Shown here one piece after another: positions 30,601 to 38,439 of a DNA stretch of 64,000 nucleotides. This DNA comes from Jiella pacifica (GTDB lineage: Bacteria; Pseudomonadota; Alphaproteobacteria; Rhizobiales; Rhizobiaceae), in NCBI RefSeq assembly GCF_010500815.1, contig NZ_JAAAMG010000020.1, positions 1 to 64,000 of the forward strand. The letters are read 5' to 3'. A program made the translations under genes and the position numbers. The number at the start of each line of letters is the position of its first letter. The stretch's first letter is position 1. The notes beneath the pieces were generated by a model, which saw only the letters and a list, made by a program, of their open reading frames with translations, searched no databases and was not told the origin of the DNA.

Positions 30601-30974
30601 TCGCGCGAGGAGTATCCGTCGACGCGCGCCCCGCCGCTCTCCACCGGTTCGCCGGAGAGCCGCATCGACACGTCGGTCACGTCGCTCTCGGGATCGGTGT
30701 GGAGTCGGAAGTGTCCGAACTCGTGGGCGATGACGACCACCTCGTCCTCCTCGGCCTGGCCGCGCGCGACGTGGACGATGCCGGGACCGCGCTCGAAGAA
30801 CCCGAGTACATCCTCGCCCGCGCGCGTGCCTGGATCGAACTTGACGATCTGCAGGTCGTGCAGCTCGATCATGGCGTCGATCAGGTTGCGCGCGGTCGGC
30901 GCGGCGTTCGTCTTCGCCAACGCGGCGGCGCGGCAGTCTCGCGCGGCGAGCCGGATGTCGCTCCAGGCGTCCAT
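27642..30974 (-). CDS. ImmA/IrrE protease - UvrD helicase - PD-(D/E)XK nuclease fusion
   Basis: A 1110-residue multidomain protein. Residues about 1-190 are an ImmA/IrrE-type zinc metallopeptidase (HEFGH at 84-88, third ligand likely in KEVQADVFAGEFL, 127-139). Residues about 197-800 are a superfamily 1A UvrD/Rep helicase: Q motif LDDDQQAAV, Walker A GPGTGKT (217-223), LLVDEYQDVN, VVADHRQSIYRFRGA and VLTIHGSKGLEFPAV. The C-terminal part (from about 855, SATELDTYIRCPARYRYE) is a RecB/Cas4/AddB-like nuclease, ending CPNCPCYFIC with CxxCx5C spacing (C1099, C1102, C1108) suggesting an iron-sulfur cluster. It is the last gene of the operon and follows an HTH gene with a one-base overlap. Confidence 0.9.
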   Translation of the reverse strand: MDAWSDIRLAARDCRAAALAKTNAAPTARNLIDAMIELHDLQIVKFDPGTRAGEDVLGFFERGPGIVHVARGQAEEDEVVVIAHEFGHFRLHTDPESDVTDVSMRLSGEPVESGGARVDGYSSRERKEVQADVFAGEFLCPSDWLRDRLLAGARPSGIATEVGLPRNLVLQQAIRALLLPPLIRHDVEEREKVVYGLDDDQQAAVDWDDGPLLVHAGPGTGKTRTLVERITRILKGDAASSILALTFSNKAAEEMRERLSAVDADAAIEMWVGTFHAFGLELVTRFAGRIGRTDKVKILDPTASLALLEANLEQLPLRHYQNLFEPALELAFVVSAISRAKDELIGPVEYLAAADADLAAAVDDAGREAAEKAVEVGKVYVIYERLLTEADAVDFGDLIGHAVALLADDEVRADVIGSYRHLLVDEYQDVNYASSMLLRAFASECRDIWVVADHRQSIYRFRGAEPSNVERFPSEFGGKRHTLGINYRSGTPVVRAFAAFTGGMTGGRQSQWQANRGAVGEVTLEVCGTLEDEACAIRDRIEGLRAAGVPYRDQAILARSHLTLGRLTSLLERLNVPLLYLGDLFERGEIRDLLSLVALDAEFGGLGLVRVGQLPAYGATEQDTLKVISWAREQKRPVITALSSVAEIEGLSDGGRFGLARLGGELAFVGATTTPWTMLTGWLFETGGYLDPLVRSSDPADRQKLIAIYQLLKVCGEHDAAGDRSRRRLLARIRRIELLNQDSAYRAISAEATDIDAVRVLTIHGSKGLEFPAVHLPALATKYMPASRKGSRMPTLGKYPQLNMGKEDHDAEEECLFFVGLSRARDHLSLTRAQKYTSQNASASKFLDSVSAILTRTRLAPSSVPQPPARPPVAVEKRTNYSATELDTYIRCPARYRYEQMMGLRAGTDGAAFLDFHRCVRRTLAWIEQRRGEGVATSAPQALAQLDVVWAERGPVGHGFENYYRQAANRMVLNDAAYVGAEQGAYPDGPLELPVGGRTLTIEPDRLVDTGGVVRVQRIRTGRQTKSEGDNPIYGAMLLAARRRFPGRAISVEAYYPGDGVTRDFPASKEDKAVKAFGDAIAGIEAGNFPAKPSDPRYCPNCPCYFICGV

Positions 30975-31588
30975 CAGAGATCAGCCAGCCAGTAGTCGAT
31001 CTCCTCCTGGCTCATGCCGGACGACCTTACGATCTCCTCGAAGGTGCGCTGGTTCGCGACCGGCTGGCCGACGGCCTTAGCGCGCCCCCCGAGCGAGGGA
31101 GCCATTGCGACGCGCGCATGCGCCACGTTGAACGCCTCGAGGGATACGCCGAGCTCGCGCGATATCGCGATGGAGAAGCGAGGCCGCGTATCGGACATTC
31201 GCCCGGCGAACAGATCCGCCACAACCACGCGCTCTATAGGCAACCTCCGCGCCAGCTGCGGCTGGGACAGTCCGGACCGCTTGAGCATCTCGTTGAGCGT
31301 CGGCACCGGAGCGGCAACCGCCTCCGCGGCGCGATCGTCCGCCTCCGCCGCGAACATGGCGGCCTGCACGCGGCTCCCGGCCCGGGCAATCATGTCGTTA
31401 TCCAGCTCGGCGGCCGCCTCAATGGTGTCGGCCAGCATGGCCAGACGGACGGCTGCATGCTCGCGGATGTCATGCGCTAACTTCGGATGAAGATCCGCCC
31501 AGCGCTCCACGTCGGCGCGGGTTGGAATGTCGCATCCCTCGTGGAATGCGATCAGCACTTCATCCCTTTCCTGCTGATTGTCTTCCAT
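30974..31588 (-). CDS. Helix-turn-helix (Cro/C1-like) regulatory protein
   Basis: A 204-residue protein whose central part is an XRE-type HTH (about 97-130: TLNEMLKRSGLSQPQLARRL). The N-terminal 95 residues are helical and acidic, and a second short SQEE motif (MSQEEIDYWLADL) ends the protein. The start at ATG 31588 overlaps the TGA of the sigma-factor gene. The next gene encodes an ImmA/IrrE-type protease, and proteins of that family often inactivate an XRE repressor encoded beside them, so this protein is the natural candidate substrate and repressor of the operon. That is inference. Confidence 0.82.
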   Translation of the reverse strand: MEDNQQERDEVLIAFHEGCDIPTRADVERWADLHPKLAHDIREHAAVRLAMLADTIEAAAELDNDMIARAGSRVQAAMFAAEADDRAAEAVAAPVPTLNEMLKRSGLSQPQLARRLPIERVVVADLFAGRMSDTRPRFSIAISRELGVSLEAFNVAHARVAMAPSLGGRAKAVGQPVANQRTFEEIVRSSGMSQEEIDYWLADL

Positions 31589-32268
31589 CACGAATTTCCG
31601 ATCTTCTTGGCTAGTTGCTTCTGGACGGCCGCGACCCTGGAAGCGGCGGTGTCTGGGCTGATTCCGAGGATGCTGGCGATCGAGGGACCGTTCTTGCTGC
31701 TGCAGGGGAACCCCTGCATGTGGAGCACGAAGGCCGCGCGCTTGTCCTTGTCCCGGATGCTGTCCAGGATGCGCTGCACGTAGACCTCCTGCTCCGCATA
31801 AGAGAACAGCTCGGTCTTCGGATCCACCATGCCGCCGGGGTCGTCGACCATGTCCGGACTGCGCTTCATCGCGATGATAGCTTTGCGCGCGTGGTCGATC
31901 GAACGCTTGCGGAGCGTGGACTTGAACCACTTCCGCAGACCCTCGCCATCGGCGGCGGTCGGCGACAGTAGCGCATCCACCATAGCGGCGTGCACGTCCT
32001 CGACGATGTCGCGGCCCTGGTTGGGGAACGCCGTCGAAGAGATCTCGCCGCGGATCACCTCCAGCATGCGACGGGAGATGAAGCGGATCATCTCGCGCAC
32101 GAAGTGCTGGTCGACGCCCGCGCGGCGGTAATTAGCCCTGATCGCCCCGACGATCACCCCTTCCGGGAAGCCGGACAGCTGGCCATGCTCGACGACCAGG
32201 CGCCAGCTTTGGTGGTCACCCGGCAGCGGAGGCTCATCGTCCGCGTCACCCATCAGTATCTCCTCCAT
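31588..32268 (-). CDS. ECF-like sigma-70 family factor
   Basis: A 226-residue protein. Region 2-like helices (about residues 55-140, including FKSTLRKRSIDHARKAI) are followed by a linker and a region 4 helix-turn-helix at the C-terminus (GPSIASILGISPDTAASRVA, about 190-210). No region 1 or 3 is visible, so it resembles ECF or phage-type sigma factors. Its start is 66 bp from the end of the ATPase gene and its stop overlaps the HTH gene. A dedicated sigma factor inside a defence-like operon suggests autonomous or stress-triggered transcription. Confidence 0.75.
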   Translation of the reverse strand: MEEILMGDADDEPPLPGDHQSWRLVVEHGQLSGFPEGVIVGAIRANYRRAGVDQHFVREMIRFISRRMLEVIRGEISSTAFPNQGRDIVEDVHAAMVDALLSPTAADGEGLRKWFKSTLRKRSIDHARKAIIAMKRSPDMVDDPGGMVDPKTELFSYAEQEVYVQRILDSIRDKDKRAAFVLHMQGFPCSSKNGPSIASILGISPDTAASRVAAVQKQLAKKIGNS

Positions 32269-32334
32269 ATCTGGATCTCGGAGACAAGGGCGAAGGCTGA
32301 CGCGGAAAATTGGGAAAAAAGTTCACCCGTCCGA

Positions 32335-35300
32335 TCACGACAGCGTGCATTCGGAATGGAGCTCGGCGCCGACCACAGATTTTGCGATCACGACGAGGTG
32401 CGGGTGATGGGTGAAGAACAGCACCTGGGTGCTCCGGGCCACCTCGACCAAGACCCGAAAGCCCGCCTCCGCCCGGCGGTCGTCGAAGTTCACAAATAGG
32501 TCGTCGGCGAGGAACGGCAGGGCGACCCCGGCCGCGACCGACTGCTCGAGCGCGGCGAGGCGCAGCGCGAGGAACAACTGGTCGGTGGTGCCCTCGCTCA
32601 TCGCGTCGACGTCGACCATCGTCCGCATGTCGTCGCGCACGCCCCGGAGCCGGGGGCTGGAGCCGTCGGTGTCCACCTTGAGCGTCGCGTAGCGTCCCGT
32701 GGTCAGGGTAGAGAAAAGTTCGCCCGCGCGCAGCAGCAACGGGTCCTGATGCCGCTCGCGATACCTCTCGATAGCCCACTTTAGCGTAACCGCCTGCGTC
32801 CGCTTCAGGATGTAGTCCTCGGCGAGGACCTCCAGCTCCGAACGGGCCTGCTCGGCATCGGCCGCTGCGTCGACGGCGGCGGTGCCGCCTGTGTCGAGCG
32901 CCGCGAAGGTGGCACGGGCGTCGCCGTGCGCAGTTGCCGCCGCGTCCACCGCCGCGTTTAAGTCATCGAGACGGGCTCCCAGCGTCGCCAGCTGCGACGC
33001 GACCTGATCTGGGTCTGTCGCCTGAACCGCGGCGACCAGTGCGTCGAGTCCGAGACCGTCGCCGGCCTCGGTGATCGCACCCTCGGTCGCGGCCACCCCA
33101 TCGAACAACGCGCGCCTGGCTCTTGAGCGTTCGATCGCCGCGGAGAGCGCAGTCCTATCCGCCGCGCCGGTTTCCGCCAGGAATGGCGCGAGGGCCTCGT
33201 CGGTCGCCGTCAGCTTGGCCTGCGCCTCCTGCAGCTCGCCCTGGCGGCGACGGTCCTCCTCGTCCAGCGAACCGTGAAGCGTCTCCGCGATCCGCGCCGC
33301 TGCGAGCCGGTCCCGCATCGAGCGGAGACGCTCGGGCACCCCGCCCGCGGCGATGCCGAGCGTGTCGGCGAGCCGTCCCACCGCCGCCGCGTGATCCCGG
33401 GTGTCGCGCGCGATGCCATCAATGCGGCGACGAAGGAGCGCTTCGGACGAAGACGCCTCGCGAAGCTCGTCGAGAAGATCGAGCACGGCTCCGCAGGCGG
33501 TCACGTCGACGTCCAGACGCGCCTCGGCCAATGCCGCGGCCCACCCTGCGGCAGTCGTCGCCGCCGCGCCTTCCGCCGCGCGGGCCCTTCGGTCGAGCGC
33601 AGTGGTCTCGGCGCCGACTTGATCCAGCTCCGCCTGCGCCAGCAGGCGCTTGCGCGAGACTTCCTCGGACGCGGCGCGGCGCGCCTCCGCCCTGACGAGC
33701 ACGGGCCCGAGCGGACCGGCGGCATCCGTAGTCCCGAGCGCGGCGGCGAGCGCCGATCGCGCCGCATCACGCTTGGCTTCAGACCGCTCGGCCTCCGAGA
33801 CCAAGCCGCGCAGCTCGGTCTGCGCCGCCTCGCACGCGTCGCGGTCCGCCTGCCAGGAGTTGAACCTGCCAGGCTCCAGTTCAGGCAAGCCGACATCGCC
33901 CAGCCGGCGCCGCCAGGTGGCAAGGACCTGGTCGTGACGGTCGCGCGCCGACCGCGCGCGGGCCGTAGCCTGCTCGCCCCCGAGGTCGTGCGACGCCCGC
34001 GTTCGCTCCAGTAGGGACAACCGGCTCGATGCGTCGGCGGCCGCGTAGCGTGCGTCCGCCCGCCCGTCCGCCGCCGCGACGCCAGTCTCGAAAGCCGCGA
34101 CCGCGTCTGCCGGAGACGCGAGGGACGCGCCATCCACGAGGTGGTCGCGGAGCGGCCGCCACAGACGGTCACGCTCGGCTCGCACCTCCAGGATGTTTTC
34201 GGCCGACACGGCAGTCCCGGTCGCCAGCTGCGAGATCTCGAGCGCCGCTGCCGAAGACTGGTCCGACGCGCGCTGGGCGGCCTCCTCCTCGCGGCGGATG
34301 TCCGCGACCAAGGCCGCCAGGGCTTCGCGCGCCTCCTGGATCTCGGTGGCGTCCACCCTGGGCAGGCGGGCGAGCAAATCTGCATCACCCGTCCACGGCG
34401 CGAGCCGGGCAAGCGCGTCGGCGGCCCCGCGCCTGGCGACGTCCAACTTGCCGCGCGCGGCGTCGCAGCGGGAGTCGGCGTCGGCGCCCAGCGCCCGCGC
34501 CTCGTCGACGGCTGACTGCAACGCTTCGTCGGCGTCGCCGATTATGTTGGCGGCAAGGGCCGCCTCTGCACGACCCCGCCGCTCATCGATGCGTTGCCGC
34601 TCTTCCTGGAGCTGGCGCGCCGCCAGGCGCTGCTCGCCGTCGATACGGGAGAGCTCCCGCAAGCGCGCCGCGAGTTCACGCGGCGGCGCCGCATCGGCGT
34701 TCGGGCCAGCCTCGGCGCGGAGTCGGCGGACCGCCGCCGCCGCCTCGGCGTGCTCCGCCTCGAGGCCGACCAGGTCGCGCTTCGCCTTGATCTCGGCGCC
34801 CGCCTCAGCGACAAGGCGATCGACCTCTTCCGCCTCCCCGAGCACTTGCGCGTCGGTCGATACGGCGGCACGCCGGTCGGCGACGTCCGCGCGCAGGCTC
34901 TCGGCCGCTACCATCGCGCGCACCGCCTCATCCGCCTCACGGATCAGCTCCTCGGCGGCGGTCTCGCGCTGACGCCCGAAGTCTACGACCCCGTCGTAGT
35001 CGGCGAGCGCCGCCTTCTGCTCCTCGCGGCGCCGAGCGAGCGGTGCGATACGCCTGACGCGTTCGGCGGACCTGGACTCAGTTTGGACCGCGTCACGGTC
35101 GCGGCGCGCCGCTTCCAGTGCCTCGCGCGTCCGCTCCGTGGCGATCCTGGCGTCCGACCAGGCCTTTGGCTTCAACGCGTCATCGCGCACGATCCTCGCG
35201 GCCTCCGCAAGCTGGCGCTGGGCCTGCGTGAACGTGCGGCTACCACGGGTGGTCGGGCCCCAGATCGCGTCGGCCTCCGCCTCCAGGCGGCGTAGCTCGT

Positions 35301-35775
35301 CGGATACCCCGGTCAGGCCAGACCCCGCAGCGAATAGCGTGCGACCGACATCGTTCTTCGCCTCGACTACGGCTTGTCCGCCCAGACGGAGCGCGGCCTG
35401 ATCCAGACTGAAGGAGAGGCCAAACGTGTCGCGGGTCTGGCCGCGCAACATCGCGGCGAGCGGCCCCTCATCGATAGCGGCGTCGTCGGCACCAAGCAAG
35501 GTGACGCCCGTCCCCTTCTTCCGGCGGCAGGCAAGCGTCATGCCGCCGTCCTCCAGCACCGCGCCGACGCGGAGCAGCGAGTAGTCGAACAGAAAGTTGT
35601 ATGGCGATCGCTGGGGAAAGCCGAAGAGTAGGTCCGAAACCGCGGCCAGCGACGTCGTCTTGCCGGCCTCGTTCTCGCCGTAGATGACGTGGAGGTCGGG
35701 ACTGCCGATACGGAAGTCCAGCTCGCAGTCCTCGAAACGCCCGTAACGTTCGAGCGAGAGGCGGGAAAACCGCAT
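32335..35775 (-). CDS. YhaN/SbcC-like SMC-family ATPase
   Basis: A 1146-residue protein with ABC/SMC ATPase halves at the ends. Walker A is GENEAGKTT (33-41), preceded by LSLERYGRFEDCELDF as in YhaN. About 850 residues of Ala-, Arg- and Glu-rich coiled coil follow. The C-terminal half-site has the signature and Walker B segment in PFLADDLFVNFDDRRAE and VLFFTHHPHLV. Proteins of this type use ATP to open the DNA entrance for a partner nuclease of the SbcD/Mre11 family, here encoded immediately upstream with a 2-bp gap. Codon use is extremely C- and G-rich, like the rest of this island. Confidence 0.9.
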   Translation of the reverse strand: MRFSRLSLERYGRFEDCELDFRIGSPDLHVIYGENEAGKTTSLAAVSDLLFGFPQRSPYNFLFDYSLLRVGAVLEDGGMTLACRRKKGTGVTLLGADDAAIDEGPLAAMLRGQTRDTFGLSFSLDQAALRLGGQAVVEAKNDVGRTLFAAGSGLTGVSDELRRLEAEADAIWGPTTRGSRTFTQAQRQLAEAARIVRDDALKPKAWSDARIATERTREALEAARRDRDAVQTESRSAERVRRIAPLARRREEQKAALADYDGVVDFGRQRETAAEELIREADEAVRAMVAAESLRADVADRRAAVSTDAQVLGEAEEVDRLVAEAGAEIKAKRDLVGLEAEHAEAAAAVRRLRAEAGPNADAAPPRELAARLRELSRIDGEQRLAARQLQEERQRIDERRGRAEAALAANIIGDADEALQSAVDEARALGADADSRCDAARGKLDVARRGAADALARLAPWTGDADLLARLPRVDATEIQEAREALAALVADIRREEEAAQRASDQSSAAALEISQLATGTAVSAENILEVRAERDRLWRPLRDHLVDGASLASPADAVAAFETGVAAADGRADARYAAADASSRLSLLERTRASHDLGGEQATARARSARDRHDQVLATWRRRLGDVGLPELEPGRFNSWQADRDACEAAQTELRGLVSEAERSEAKRDAARSALAAALGTTDAAGPLGPVLVRAEARRAASEEVSRKRLLAQAELDQVGAETTALDRRARAAEGAAATTAAGWAAALAEARLDVDVTACGAVLDLLDELREASSSEALLRRRIDGIARDTRDHAAAVGRLADTLGIAAGGVPERLRSMRDRLAAARIAETLHGSLDEEDRRRQGELQEAQAKLTATDEALAPFLAETGAADRTALSAAIERSRARRALFDGVAATEGAITEAGDGLGLDALVAAVQATDPDQVASQLATLGARLDDLNAAVDAAATAHGDARATFAALDTGGTAAVDAAADAEQARSELEVLAEDYILKRTQAVTLKWAIERYRERHQDPLLLRAGELFSTLTTGRYATLKVDTDGSSPRLRGVRDDMRTMVDVDAMSEGTTDQLFLALRLAALEQSVAAGVALPFLADDLFVNFDDRRAEAGFRVLVEVARSTQVLFFTHHPHLVVIAKSVVGAELHSECTLS

Positions 35776-35777
35776 GC

Positions 35778-37028
35778 TCAGCCCTCCCTCGTGAGGCGCG
35801 ACCGTAGCGCGGTCGACGCGGCGGCAAGGACGCCCGCCCAGTCACCCCGCGTAGCCCCCAGCCGCAGTTCGCCATCATTGCGCTCGCCGAGCGAAGTGCT
35901 CGCCGCCAGCATGAAGCGCTCGAGGTCGCGACCGATCGCGGCCACGAGGTCGGGATTGGTCGCCGCCCCGTCGATCATGGCGCCAAGGTCATCGCCGACC
36001 GCGACCGTCGTCCGCGCCGGTTCGGTCACATCGACCCGGACCTTCTCGACGAACAGGTCCGGGGAGATAGAGGTGGCGATCGCGCGCACGTCGTCGCGCA
36101 GCGTCGCGGCACGGTCGCGAAACGCGCCGGCCTCCGCCGTCTCCCCTACGAGCGTCACGCGCACGATCAGCGGCCGACCCGAGGCGTTCGTGCCGTGGAG
36201 GCCGACGAGCGCGGACCGCAGCACGTCCTCCGCGTCGTCCATGCCCGCCCCGGCGCAGTTCACGTCGAGACGGGCCCAGCGGATCACGTCAAGCTCGACC
36301 CGCTCCACCAACGCGACCTCGCCGTCGGCCACATCGACCAGGACCGCACCCTTGGCACCGGTCTCTCTGATGGTTCGGCCCTGCACGCTGCCGGGGAAGA
36401 CGACGTAGGGCTCGTCGCTGACGACCTCGAACTCGTGAACATGACCGAGCGCCCAGTAGTTGTAGCCGCGCGACCGCAGGTCCTCGACGCTACAGGGCGC
36501 GTAGTCCGCATGGCCCTGCCGCCCGGCCAGGGCCGTGTGGAGCATGCCGATGTTGAAGACGTGCGGCTCGGCCGGCGGATAGGCGAGGACAAGGTTCTCG
36601 GTGACGGCCGGCGTCGAGAAGCTCTGGCCATGGACCGCGACGGAGAGGTGAGCGAGGCGGTGCGTCTCGGGCCGCCTCGAACCAAACAGATAGACGTTGG
36701 GCGGCCAGGGGACGGTGCGCGAGACCACCGAGGCCGCGTCGTGGTTGCCGGCCAGCAGGAATGCCGGGATGCCCGCCTGGTCGAGCCGCCCCATCGCCTT
36801 CGCGAAGTAGAGGCCGGTGCCCATGTCGCGCCAGTCGCCGTCGAAGAGGTCGCCCGCGATCACGACGAAGTCGACCGCCTCGTCGATCGCGAACTGCACG
36901 AGGTTATCGAAGGCTGCGCGCGTCGCCGAGCGGATCTCGTCGACGGGCAAGCCCTCGTATCTCGACAGGCCGTGCAGCGGGCTGTCGAGGTGGATGTCGG
37001 CTGCGTGCAGGAACCTGAAGCTCGTCAA
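35778..37028 (-). CDS. YhaO/SbcD-like calcineurin-fold DNA phosphoesterase
   Basis: A metallophosphoesterase of about 416 residues with the full Mre11/SbcD motif set: HAADIHLDSPL, VIAGDLFDGDWRD, LAGNHDAAS, IGMLHTAL and GHVHEFE, then a C-terminal capping region. I favour the TTG at 37028 (after ggggggatgag) because LTSFRFLHAADIH then starts as in the family; the open frame extends to 37106. With the SMC-type ATPase encoded 2 bp downstream it would form a YhaON/SbcCD-like exo/endonuclease acting on DNA ends or hairpins. It is the first gene of the five-gene operon. Confidence 0.87.
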   Translation of the reverse strand: MTSFRFLHAADIHLDSPLHGLSRYEGLPVDEIRSATRAAFDNLVQFAIDEAVDFVVIAGDLFDGDWRDMGTGLYFAKAMGRLDQAGIPAFLLAGNHDAASVVSRTVPWPPNVYLFGSRRPETHRLAHLSVAVHGQSFSTPAVTENLVLAYPPAEPHVFNIGMLHTALAGRQGHADYAPCSVEDLRSRGYNYWALGHVHEFEVVSDEPYVVFPGSVQGRTIRETGAKGAVLVDVADGEVALVERVELDVIRWARLDVNCAGAGMDDAEDVLRSALVGLHGTNASGRPLIVRVTLVGETAEAGAFRDRAATLRDDVRAIATSISPDLFVEKVRVDVTEPARTTVAVGDDLGAMIDGAATNPDLVAAIGRDLERFMLAASTSLGERNDGELRLGATRGDWAGVLAAASTALRSRLTREG

Positions 37029-37533
37029 CTCATCCCCCCTGCGCCGGACCGGCCTCGCGTTCGGATGCCGCCAAGCTGACGGAATGTGAGAGCAATTCAC
37101 CGCCACTTACAAGGCCTGATACTGGTTCGCACCGGATCAGACTCATCCACGGACCGTCGCACGATGGATCAGACGGCCCTCTTCGCCTGGTGGCTCTAGC
37201 CGACCGCTACGAATTGCGTGCAGTGAAGGTCTGCGTTCATCAACCCTTTGCGCGCCCTCTATTTGACTACGAATTTCTTGAATCCGTCAGCTCATTGAAC
37301 GGTGACTAGCGTCCGCTTTCGGGATCACGCCGGCCCCCGTTGAATGACCGTTGTGGGCGCAGAGTTGCCGCAAGCCGTGCGCTATCGACTTCTGAACATG
37401 CGCAAACCTGGTCGTTCAAGGGCATAAGGAAACGGGACAGAATAGGCTCATTCCCAAACTGCTTCCAAAATCACCCGCGAGTATCTATCTTGGACTGGGG
37501 CGTTAACGCTCACTGCCTCCTCAAAAGGAATGA
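37029..37533. other. 505-bp intergenic region, no gene found
   Basis: The region lies between the divergent phosphoesterase operon and the second MazE/VapC pair. Composition falls back to moderate GC. It should contain promoters for both sides; no strong consensus promoter, repeat or RNA was recognised. Confidence 0.5.
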
Positions 37534-37839
37534 ATGATGCTTGATCGGCATGTTGTACCTGTCGCGAGAAACGGGCGCATGAATCTTCCTTCAGCTCTTC
37601 GTGCGAAACTCGACTTGGAAAGCGGCGGCAAGGTCGTCTTTGTCGAAAAAGACGACGGAGAGGTGGAGGTGACAACCCTGCGTCGCTCCCTAAAGCGCGC
37701 ACAGGATCTGGTGAGGCAATACATACCTGCGGACGTCAATCTTGTGGACGAGGTGATCGCCGATCGTCGCGCGGAAGCCCAACATGAACTGGAAGATGAG
37801 GCCTCTTGCAACGATCAGAGCGACCAGATCCAAAAATGA
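37534..37839 (+). CDS. AbrB/MazE-type antitoxin (VapB-like), second copy of the type
   Basis: A 101-residue protein (start at one of two adjacent ATGs, 37534 or 37537) with an AbrB-type N-terminus (NGRMNLPSALRAKLDLESGG, KVVFVEKDDGEVEVTTL) and a helical tail (VDEVIADRRAEAQHEL). The layout matches the antitoxin at 22527 but the sequence has diverged. A ribosome-binding site aaaagga precedes it. Its stop overlaps the toxin ATG. Confidence 0.83.
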   Translation: MMLDRHVVPVARNGRMNLPSALRAKLDLESGGKVVFVEKDDGEVEVTTLRRSLKRAQDLVRQYIPADVNLVDEVIADRRAEAQHELEDEASCNDQSDQIQK

Positions 37840-38231
37840 GCGGCTCTGTTCTGGACACCTCGGCAATCATGGCATTCTTGCGCAGCGAAATTGTAGGCGA
37901 AGAAGTCGGCCGAATGCTTGAAAATCGGGCGATCGTGTCGACCGTCAACGTGCAGGAGCTTCTGGCGAAACTGATCTCCAAAGGGATGAGCGTGGGCGAT
38001 GCGCGTCTGACGGTTCGATCCTTGAACCTTGAAGGGCATGATCTCTCTTGGACGCTGGCGGAAAGCGCCGCTGAGATGATCGAGCATACCCAGGCTCACG
38101 GGTTGAGTTTGGGCGATCGAAGCTGCCTCGCTCTCGCCCGGGCTTTGAACATGCCAGCGGTCACGGCCGATCGCGCCTGGGCGAACGTAGCGGATGATCT
38201 GGGTGTAGACGTCGTCTTGATACGAGGATGA
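37836..38231 (+). CDS. vapC: PIN-domain toxin (VapC), second copy of the type
   Basis: A 131-residue PIN ribonuclease. Key acidic residues lie in SVLDTSAIMAFL (D7), VNVQELLAKL (E, about 43), LSLGDRSCLALARA (D, about 95) and AVTADRAWANVA (D, about 114). It is colinear with the toxin at 22811-23203 over the whole length. I start it at ATG 37836, which overlaps the antitoxin stop. Confidence 0.9.
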   Translation: MSGSVLDTSAIMAFLRSEIVGEEVGRMLENRAIVSTVNVQELLAKLISKGMSVGDARLTVRSLNLEGHDLSWTLAESAAEMIEHTQAHGLSLGDRSCLALARALNMPAVTADRAWANVADDLGVDVVLIRG

Positions 38232-38324
38232 AGACGTGAGCCGAGAGCTTTCGACTCTTGCCCGAAGTTTCGCGAGGCTTATCCAGCTTTCGATGGATCG
38301 CATTCTGCACTATTCATCGGTAGT

Positions 38325-38378
38325 GATGGGGATGGAGTTCCCCCGATAACCGCCATGTTGGCTGATGACTCCTACCGA
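38325..38378 (+). promoter_or_regulatory. Fluoride riboswitch (crcB motif)
   Basis: The segment gatggggatggagttcccc, followed by gataaccgcc and ggctgatgactcctac, matches the crcB RNA consensus: the GGNGAUGG stem, the conserved AAC, a second small stem and the terminal CUGAUGACUCCUAC that forms the pseudoknot. It ends 62 bp before the crcB start. Fluoride binding would turn on expression of the downstream crcB cassette. Confidence 0.9.
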
Positions 38379-38400
38379 ACGTCGTTTCCGGCGCGGTAGG
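38371..38400 (+). terminator. Expression-platform hairpin of the riboswitch
   Basis: CCTACCG (38371-38377) pairs perfectly with CGGTAGG (38394-38400). The left arm overlaps the last conserved bases of the fluoride aptamer, so aptamer and hairpin are mutually exclusive, as expected for a riboswitch expression platform. The absence of a U-tract leaves the exact mechanism open. Confidence 0.6.
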
Positions 38401-38439
38401 GTCTTGTCCAGATCCCGGTCGCCCGGCCCGGGGATCATC

